DNA from: Argyresthia goedartella
Taxonomy: Eukaryota > Arthropoda > Insecta > Lepidoptera > Argyresthiidae
Direction: 5' to 3'
Assembly: GCA_949825045.1 (NCBI GenBank)
Contig: OX463815.1
Span: 19,771,231 to 19,835,230 of the forward strand
Length of the DNA: 64,000 bases
Part shown: positions 56,656-64,000 of the stretch, in pieces
Layout: every line of letters begins with the position of its first letter
How positions within the stretch are numbered: the first letter of the stretch is position 1
Translations under genes and position numbers: made by a program
The notes under the pieces: model-generated
Told to the model about the DNA's origin: nothing
Database searches by the model: none
The model's input: the letters and a program-made list of their open reading frames with translations, nothing else

Positions 56656-57366
56656 TATTGGATCGAAGATGAATGATCATAGGCCTCATAAGATCCTAGC
56701 TCTTATCCAATTTAAATTACATCCATGATAATCTCTTTGTACCTATTACATTAATAAAATTCTTTGAATCTATTTAATCCAATATAGATATACTCCCAGC
56801 CGCCCGGCAGCAGTTTTTTTTAAAACAGCAGTCTTGCCAGCAATATTTCTTTAATTCCACTAAGCATGTTGTGAAGTTACGCCAAAATTTATTTGTACAG
56901 TTATCGCTAACATCACAGTAATTTATTGCCATAGCAAAACATAAAAGGCAAAATAACAAACTTTATGGATGGATTTTGTATCAGGAAATTATGAAAATAA
57001 ATGTTCATTCAATATAGAAAAACATTTTCTTGGATCCGATCTAGCAAAAAATGAAAAATATTGGAACAAACACGTTATGATTACTGAGTTGATCTACGTT
57101 CATGCGACAAAGAAATTTAAAATTTATATTACTCCACAATATTTTTGATCCAAGATAATCATATAGTGTAATTATTATACAATAGTAAAGCAAGATTATT
57201 CCAAGAGTTTTGTTAATCAGAGAAATGAATTGTCAATATTCATAGAATTTGGTTTTGACAATGTTTGACAAAACTCAGACACTAAGTGCCCTCTACAAAA
57301 AACTTTTGTGCAATCTTCCCCATTCTCTAAACAATTTCTAAATTAACACCCAGGGATGTAGCCTTT

Positions 57367-60300
57367 TTATTCTTCATAACTCAGAGCTGGTGGTGTAACA
57401 GAGATGTTGTCTGGCGCCAGATCGGAGGAATCCATCCAACCTGACGCCATTCCCAGCTCTGTAGAGTACAACCTCTCCATAGGAGGTGTCATCGCAAAAC
57501 CACTTTCCATTGTGGGCATTTCTGAGTTAATGTCTGCCGCTGACTTAGCTCTATCTGGTACAGGTTCTTCATCTGGAATTAGTAAATTGAAGAGTTAAAA
57601 TCGTGGCCTAAGTTTTAAGCCTAAATTCAAGCCAAAAGGTAGGAGGTGAATATAAAAAATGTGTTCTTCTTCCTAAAGAAACAATCTTATCTTGAGATCT
57701 TGCCCTGACGTGATACCGAATTACGGAACTATCTTACCCAATTGTACTTTTCAGTTTTTTTCACATACCTTCCATTGGCACTGAAAGAGCTTCTGCAGGA
57801 CTAGAAGGTCTGTTGCATGACATACAAGGTCTACCCGTATTATCGATCTTATATGCCTGAAACAAGAAAATGAATTTGCCTTAAGAGTCTAGTTATCAAG
57901 TTACCAAAAGAGATAGTCAAATTAGCTCTCCATATTTGACTTAGTATGAAATGCTCATTGGCTATTTTTTTTCCTGATATTCGTGTCTAAGAGGTAAGAA
58001 GCCAAGAGTTTTCGAATGCAGTAGGTCAACTTCATTTAATGGACCCGAGAATGCCGTGGCCTATTGGATTCTCAACACTTGGATTCCCAAAGGATCAGGT
58101 CAATTTAAGTAAGAATACACACCTTCCCATCAGAACCGAATCCAAAGTGGAGTTCTCTATCGAAAGTCTTCAAGACGATGCCAGCTGGAAACCGCGGCAT
58201 TGCCGTGGAGACAGTGTGAGCCCCGCCACAATAGCGGCGACAGAAATTAGCCCTGGGGACAAATTCATCATTACCAGGAAACTAAACTTATAGAATAGAA
58301 CAGGTTCGTGAATAGCCACAGCTTCGACTGGTAAAAGTAGGCATAGCTTGCCCTTGCCACCCCGTATAAAAAAAAGCGAGGCGCTGTGGTGTGTTCGACA
58401 AAACATTCTCAAGATAAAATACTCATGATTATAGGAAGAAAGAACTTTTTTTTTATATACAGGCTGTCCCAAAAGTTATACATCACAGCGACACCGAAAG
58501 TAGCCCTGCCTCAGGTGCATCGATCAAGCCTAACGTGACCTCAGTTAAAGTTGCTTGTAATTTGAGTAATCGTGAGTTTACCTTTCTTACGAGGCGGAGC
58601 CCCGGGTTGGTGAGTAAATGTGGCATTAGTTCCAATTTTATGCTCTTTGATACAAGTGTTATATCATACTGCATCGGCATAACATAGGATACGATAAATT
58701 GATTGAATAGATTAAATCCTCAGCAAAACATTGACATCGCTTTTGATCAGCTGTCGTGAATATGCCGGCTCAGAAATGGTATAACACTTTCCCACAAAGA
58801 GCATAGAATTGGAACGAATGCCACATTTACTCATCAAATTGTGGCTCCGCCTAGTAAGAAAGGTAAACTGACGATTACTCGAATTAATTGCAACTTGTCA
58901 TGTTAGGCTTCATCGATGCATCTGAGGTGTCGTTGTGAAGTATGACTTTTGGGACAGCCTGTAGGCACATACATTGCTTCTGCCCCCCAACTAGGATACC
59001 CTGTGTCGTGGGAACCAGAGACAATGACGTCACAAACATCCAAGGCCTGGGGGTTATTTTAATTATTCTTCCCCGGCCGGGATTTGAACCCGGGACCTCT
59101 CGCTTGGGAAGCACAGCCTCGACCGCAACACCAGAGAGGTCATCGAGTTAAAGCAGCTAATAAGAAATATTTACCGATGGTCAATGACATGAGGTATGGG
59201 GTGTCCAGGGTAACATAGTCCATGGTCCCCATCGTCTTTTCGCTTCAGATCGCCTTCAGCGCCAACTTTATCCTTATTAGTGGTCAAATTGCCAGTTGTG
59301 GCGAACCCGGTCGCTAGTGAAAGATTAGCCGGCGTGGCGCAGGACACGCACGCGGTGTCCCGCAGCAGTTGGCGGGAGGTCGCGGCGGCATTCGGTTCCC
59401 CGATTATCTCGGACATGTCCTGAGTTTTAGCGTGTATTTTCTTCAGATGATGGTTAATCTCGTCGCGCAATGAAATCACTTGGATTGTGTCAGCCTTTTC
59501 GTTGAGCTCCCTCACGAGGTCGTCGATAGCTTTCTGTGATCATAATCATTAGTGCATGCATTTGACCTAATGTCTATATAAAGACCAAAGGCCTTTTCTC
59601 AGCAGTACAGAGGTGGACAGATATTAGAAACACCTATAGTCCCCGTCACGAGAAGCTATATTTTTTGTAAATAAAGATTTTCTACTAAGTTACTTAGCGA
59701 CAATTCAATCAACAACAAACAATCCCAAATTCAATCAACTCAAAGTAATATATGAAAATAACGAGCAATTTTACTTGGTCGGTTTATATTTTAACGGTAT
59801 AAAGCGCTGTCGTCTTAGATTTTGATATACTGTAACAAGTGCGACTCAGGGAACGTAAACATTTTGGCCGCGGTTGTTTTTTTTGTTAATTATTGTATTA
59901 TTGATATTTTTACTAAGTTCTTATAATGGATCGTTTTTGTTAATTATTGTATTATTGATATTTTATACTAAGTACTTATAATGGATCCAGGACCCAGTAC
60001 GAATTGAATACTATACAGATTTGAATCTAAGAAGACAGGGGATTCCCATGAGTCAATGGACGCTACACATTTCGAGCAATGGTGAGAATATTCTGTGGTG
60101 GTAATGGACAATGCACCATATCATTCAAGGCATCTTGGAATGATCCCTACTACTTCTTTTAAAACTTTTAACCGGTCCAATACCGCGCCAACGCGCGAGG
60201 CACCGCGATCTTGAACCTTATGCCATGTTAATAAAATTCAAAACCAAAACAGGAATGGCAGAATTGCCATGGCAGGTCAGTCCTTAACAAAGAATTTATC

Positions 60301-62771
60301 TTTCGATCAAAATGAAATTAAAACTGAATTGCTGTAGAATGTTAAAGACATTAAAGATATTTTTAAAACTTATGCAGTGAATGAGCTCGTAAAAAATATA
60401 ACTTATCTCGCAGGTTACTATTGAAAGGAGGAAGCGTTGTGTGGAGCACGTCATCAACGAAGAAAATAAATTTTATGGCTAAAGACAGTCTTGATATCCA
60501 TGAAACTGATTCTGAAAAATAATACTCGGAATTGTCTGACAACAGTAATTAGATGTGTGTGTGTGTGTTAACATAATTATATCCCTGTATAAAAATAAAA
60601 ATCATTACAAAACTGTTTTATTTTATTTTATCCAAAGGTTGCAAGGTTGCTGCAAGTGTGTTTACAAAATTTCAAGCTTCTCGTGACGGGGACTTTAATA
60701 ATTATAACCAATGATGTTCAGTTTAAGCTAATGAATAGATTTTTTAAATTTTCAAATGTTAGTGGCTGGTGTTATATAACAGCCAAATTATTATTGCATA
60801 GAATAAATAACAAACAAATGCCATATCAGTTAAAAATCGTTTTTTTAGGGTAGTATTTATCCTTTTCCCTATCAGCCCGGTTTTTTTTTAATTATGTGCC
60901 GATGTTCACTAAATGATGGATAACATCTAAAGTATTCTAAATCTAAATATTTTCCACTGGCTACCCTTTCTTGATAAAATTTTATGTCACGCCTTGGTGA
61001 ATTGCCATAGGTTTTTTTCAGCTTAGGTGGTTTTTTAAAGTAGCAAGGGTGATTCACACACGAAGATTTCCTTTTTTTATTATTTTTACCTTATATTTAA
61101 TCTAAGTATTTCAGAATTAAAAAAAAATGATCCTCGCAAGAAGACCTTTCATTTGACATGTCATGTTAGTTTGAAAGTTGTTTTTTTTATTTTCTGATTG
61201 GCCCCCGAATTGTGTGCCTTTAATGACGTACGTTCCACCTGGCTTTGATCGGATTGCAAGACCAAATGCTGCTCTGGATGCTGTTAGTTCACCGAAGACG
61301 ATGACAGAGTTACTTTCACGGAACCCAAGTGTAAACTGGTGTACCACTATATATGTGTTGGTCTTTGTATGGGTCCCCACGCGTCCTGTAAGTGGGATAT
61401 TTCAAGGTGAACGGGGATACGGGCGATACGGGAAGTCAGGTCATCAATGACCTGGCGTCCCGTATCGCGCACTGTAAGTATTCCCTGTTTGCGGACGATC
61501 TAAAACTTTACAATATCATTAAGTCGGAAGCTGATGTGGATGTGCTGATGTGCTGCAAAAGGACCTGAACGAGATAGCGATCTGGTGCCGTGATAATGAG
61601 AGAACTTTTACCAACAAGAGAACGCAAACGGGAGCTTACGTCAGTAAAAGCATATAATTCGGGGGCCAATCCGAAAATTATTAAACTTTCAAACTAAAAT
61701 GACATGTCAAATTGATCATGACATTGACATTTTTTTAAATTCTGATATACTTAGATAAAATTTAAGGTAAATAAACAAAAAAAGGAAATCTTCATGTGTG
61801 AATCACCTCGCTACTTTAAATAACCACTTAAGGATATTCATTGTGAAAAAACCTATGGCAATTCATAACATGTGGGTTATTGTACTAGGTGTTTCTAATT
61901 GACTAACCTTCATTGCATGTTTACATATGACGATGATTGATAACCCATCTATCCTCTACACACCTGCCAAGTGATTTCTTGATTATGAAACTTATCGTAA
62001 GCAGCTACGATCCGTTTCTCCAAGTCGCCACGGACGGCACTGAACTGGTCTAAATGGACTAAACCGTTCAGGTCACACTGACCCGCCTTGTCCTTCAGCG
62101 CATCCTCCACCTCGTCGCGATCGCTTTTCATCTCACGAAGATTGTCAACTACCTTCCTCAAACCCTGGAATAATAAATGTTGCCATAAGGTGAGTTCATG
62201 GTTACTATAGATATGAAATAAACTATTGAATAACTGGCTAAACGTTGGCACAGTTGTGACTTGCCACCCCATATGGGTCAATGGGCAACAAATTTTTAAA
62301 ATATCCAACAAAACTGTTAATTTAAGCGCCCAGCCCAAGTTCACCTACCTAAATTACTGGAACCTAAAAATATCGAGACCAAAATTTTAGGTTTAACTAT
62401 TAGGTAGTCGCTTAAATACCTACCTCGATCTCCGCAGAAATGTGAAGCATAATTTCTCTCAAATTCTTCTGCGACGCCTGCGTGTGCTCGAAATCCATTT
62501 GCAGGACTGTGAATCGACCGTTGAGCTCCGCCACGGCTGTTAAGATTTAAAAGTTAGTTCCTACATCTCATAAACCGAAGAAATAACATAATGTTGTAGC
62601 ATAATTATAAAGAGATCAGGTGCGGCAGAGCTAAATCGAAAAATTATCCTAATGATTTAAATATTTACCAACTGGATCCCCACTGCTATTAGCTAACGCT
62701 TCAGCCATATTGTCAAGGCTTGTTTCCAGCTCATGTTGCATCTGTGTCATCAGTTCTTGATAGTGAGTCAT
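57367..62771 (-). CDS. DUF4795 / QRICH2-like coiled-coil protein, 3' seven exons
   Basis: Exons 62771-62669, 62536-62424, 62164-61964, 59533-59175, 58252-58123, 57856-57769 and 57572-57367 join in phase to 399 codons and a TAA at 57367-57369; all introns are GT-AG. Residues 1-190 are heptad-rich coiled coil (MQHELETSLDNMAEAL, LREMKSDRDEVEDALKDKAG, LVRELNEKADTIQVISLRDEI). Then come the DUF4795 marks: CVSCATP (about residue 201), RYCGGAHTV (266), LHFGFGSDGKAYKID and RPCMSCNRP (312). The two CxxC pairs may bind metal. In vertebrates QRICH2 is a sperm flagellar/ciliary protein; a similar role here is inference. The first visible exon follows a TAG acceptor, so the ATG in it is probably internal and 5' exons lie past the window. 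The 2.4-kb intron 61963-59534 is filled with transposon debris. Confidence 0.88.
58458..58963. mobile_element. Long-armed MITE, 502 bp, TA target
   Basis: CAGGCTGTCCCAAAAGTTAT (58460 on) faces ATGACTTTTGGGACAGCCTG (to 58961), flanked by TA on each side. Arms of over 200 bp pair almost end to end (AGGTGCATCGATCAAGCCTA / TTAGGCTTCATCGATGCATC; TACCTTTCTTACGAGGCGGA / CGCCTAGTAAGAAAGGTA). The ends and the TA duplication suggest a Tc1/mariner-type origin. It sits in an intron of the DUF4795 gene. Confidence 0.9.
58964..59141 (-). mobile_element. tRNA-derived SINE, family A
   Basis: Minus strand: GACCTCTCTGGTGTTGCGGT, B box GGGTTCAAATCCCGG, TTGTGACGTCATTGTCTCTG and tail CCTAGTTGGGGGGCAGAAGC. It directly abuts the MITE on its left. 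Confidence 0.9.
59638..60694. mobile_element. 1.06-kb DNA transposon remnant with about 34-bp TIRs
   Basis: AGTCCCCGTCACGAGAAGCT at the left faces AGCTTCTCGTGACGGGGACT at the right and the pairing runs on through TTTGTAAA / TTTACAAA. Inside, VVMDNAPYHSRHLG (about 60098-60140, plus strand) matches the DNA-facing DN-YHS block of DDE transposases. A 49-base phrase (GTTAATTATTGTATTATTGA...) is repeated in tandem at 59884-59992. The transposase is otherwise unreadable. Confidence 0.8.
61423..61468. repeat. Foldback with 22-bp arms, 20/22 paired
   Basis: GCGATACGGGAAGTCAGGTC / GACCTGGCGTCCCGTATCGC around a CA centre. The right arm is reverse transcriptase coding sequence (NDLASRIA), so the left arm is the added inverted copy. 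Confidence 0.85.
61445..61615 (+). pseudogene. Jockey-like LINE reverse transcriptase fragment
   Basis: NDLASRIAHCKYSLFADDLK (catalytic AxDD) then LYNIIKSEADVDVL, a small shift, and LQKDLNEIAIWCRDNERTF. It lies in the centre of the inverted 215-bp arms and shows nothing of the rest of the enzyme. Confidence 0.8.
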
Positions 62772-63973
62772 CTACAACGCAAATATAATGAAGACATAAA
62801 CGAATAATTCAGATTCAAATACGGGCTTCACACTAAACTACCACCGGAAAATTTCCGCCGGAAATATTTTTCAAGATGTCGATGGGATTGAGTGTTTACA
62901 TTAAACCGATTACACCTAGGATAGAGCGGAGCGGATATTTCCAAAAATATTTTAATGGAAATTCGTTGAAAATTAATTTTATGTGCTTGTTCATTAATTA
63001 TTTTAGTAAAATTTATCAAGCAACCTATTATTCAATTTTATTAAATTATAGTTCATTATTAAAATGTCAAAAAAGCATGTCCATCCCTTAATTTCACCCA
63101 TCTAAGGCCCAGTATTTGGCCGTTACTAAACTTGGAGATAATTGTGTTCTTGACCAAACTACGTTATTCCAATCTAACAATATAAAAGAATTACTGCAAT
63201 ATCCGGAAAAATACAAATGCAGCTCATTTTTGTAGAACTGCTCAGATGAAGGTAACTCTTTGTGTAGAATTTTTTCATCTACATGTTCATATTTACCGTC
63301 ATTTTTCGATAAAGAGAAACATAAGCGTGGTCAAGGTCGTTACAAAAATTAAGTACGTTTCTTTGACTTAACAAAATTATAATCATCATTCATGTTGCAG
63401 TAAAAAAGTTATGACCAATTCCGTAAAGACAGTACCACCTCATTCTTGACTGCCGTGATTACTCTACAGTATTAAAGTAATAAATTTATATATAATTTGA
63501 TTTTATTATTTTTACCTAGATTTTTACAACTTCAAGTACAGAAACATTACAAGCCAAATAAATTCGAAGTACCTGCAAATTTAATTGACTTGTGATGTTT
63601 ATTTATATAAAAAACAAGGTATTGTTATAATCATAAGGCCCTTCCTTCTTCCTCCTCCTTCGCTTTTGTATAGATTCTTTACAAATTTCTTTACCCAGGG
63701 CATGTTATTAAATGATAGTTTTCACATCGAGTCGTTTCGGTGCAGATTCTTTACAGAGAGTTCACGCGCCTCTGCACAGAATCTATACAGAGTAGCCGGC
63801 CTCCCCCTTCCCATCTACATGCGCATGTCCGCTCACTCACAGTATCGCTTACTCACAGTATCGCTTACTAACTCACTCACACTCACAATGTCTAATGAAC
63901 GATACCGTACGGAAAACATACCGAGCCAGTGAGAAAGTGTCTCTCGGCAGAAAATCTGTACAGATTTTGACAG
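62772..63973. other. Probable intron of the DUF4795 gene, no exon seen
   Basis: AT-rich; I searched the minus strand for a coiled-coil exon with splice sites and found none. The repeated words TCACTCACAGTATCGCTTAC at 63832-63866 are a short tandem duplication. Confidence 0.4.
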
Positions 63974-64000
63974 ATGACGGCCTCTGTGGCGCAGCGGTTG
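63974..64000 (+). mobile_element. SINE family A, start only
   Basis: GATGACGGCCTCTGTGGCGC and AGCGGTTG are the first bases of the tRNA-like head; the window ends here. Confidence 0.8.

Larger units (their letters stand above)
60999..61865. repeat. Inverted 215-bp arms around a LINE fragment
   Basis: 60999-61215 and 61650-61865 are inverted copies with scattered differences (GAATTGCCATAGGTTTTTT, GGTGATTCACACA, GAAGATTTCCTTTTTTT, TTTGACATGTCAT, GATTGGCCCCCGAATT). Outside them ATTAGAAACACCTA (59623-59636) and its inverse (61886-61899) may be the true element ends; if so, the left arm was later opened by the transposon at 59638-60694. Confidence 0.8.

Noticed and set aside
58039..58293. Plus-strand frame over 58039-58293
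   Set aside because: It is the antisense shadow of a DUF4795 exon whose splice sites and motifs fit the minus strand.
2784..59141. tRNA genes at the tRNA-like heads
   Set aside because: The B boxes are good but the 3' half is followed by shared SINE body sequence, and the same head recurs many times, so they are SINE promoters.

Overview
This is a stretch of insect nuclear DNA, most probably from a moth or butterfly. It is AT-rich, its genes are intron-split with GT-AG junctions, and about half of what can be recognised is transposon debris. The lepidopteran assignment rests on the repeat types (tRNA-derived SINEs, the GGGTTCCGTA-ended MITE family, CR1/jockey-like, RTE-like and Helitron remnants). 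No operon, Shine-Dalgarno site or CRISPR array is present.

Only three host genes are supported. A complete four-exon gene for the gamma subunit of translation factor eIF2B runs on the minus strand at 43524-46048. The 3' part (seven exons, 399 codons) of a DUF4795/QRICH2-like coiled-coil protein runs on the minus strand at 57367-62771; its 5' exons lie beyond the window. A lone GC-rich terminal exon on the plus strand (27653-27981) belongs to a gene I do not recognise.

0-16 kb: mostly single-copy-looking AT-rich DNA with an RTE fragment, SINEs, a possible LTR with primer-binding site and several isolated perfect foldbacks. 16-21.4 kb: a Helitron helicase (minus strand) split by a plus-strand CR1/jockey-like LINE and by two SINEs. 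21.5-26.4 kb: a decayed P-element-type transposase, a MITE, fragments of LINE RNase H and reverse transcriptase, and a second MITE. 26.7-28.2 kb: three SINEs and the orphan exon. 29-43 kb: MITEs, LINE pieces, a hAT-like fragment and more foldbacks, including one with 47-bp perfect arms. 43.5-46.1 kb: eIF2B3, whose third intron holds a SINE that itself carries a MITE with a visible target duplication. 48.9-53.9 kb: a structurally complete DIRS-type tyrosine-recombinase retrotransposon (minus strand) with 190-bp identical inverted terminal repeats and an internal complementary region, inserted into a dispersed repeat whose uninterrupted copy lies at 345-795. 54-64 kb: MITEs, a 90-bp minisatellite, and the DUF4795 gene with a long-armed MITE and a foldback composite in its introns.

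The two strongest signals are the DIRS element, whose crossover site TAATA can be read from four places in this one window, and a recurrent class of short, near-perfect, sequence-unrelated hairpins without target duplications that look like recent inverted duplications rather than transposons.
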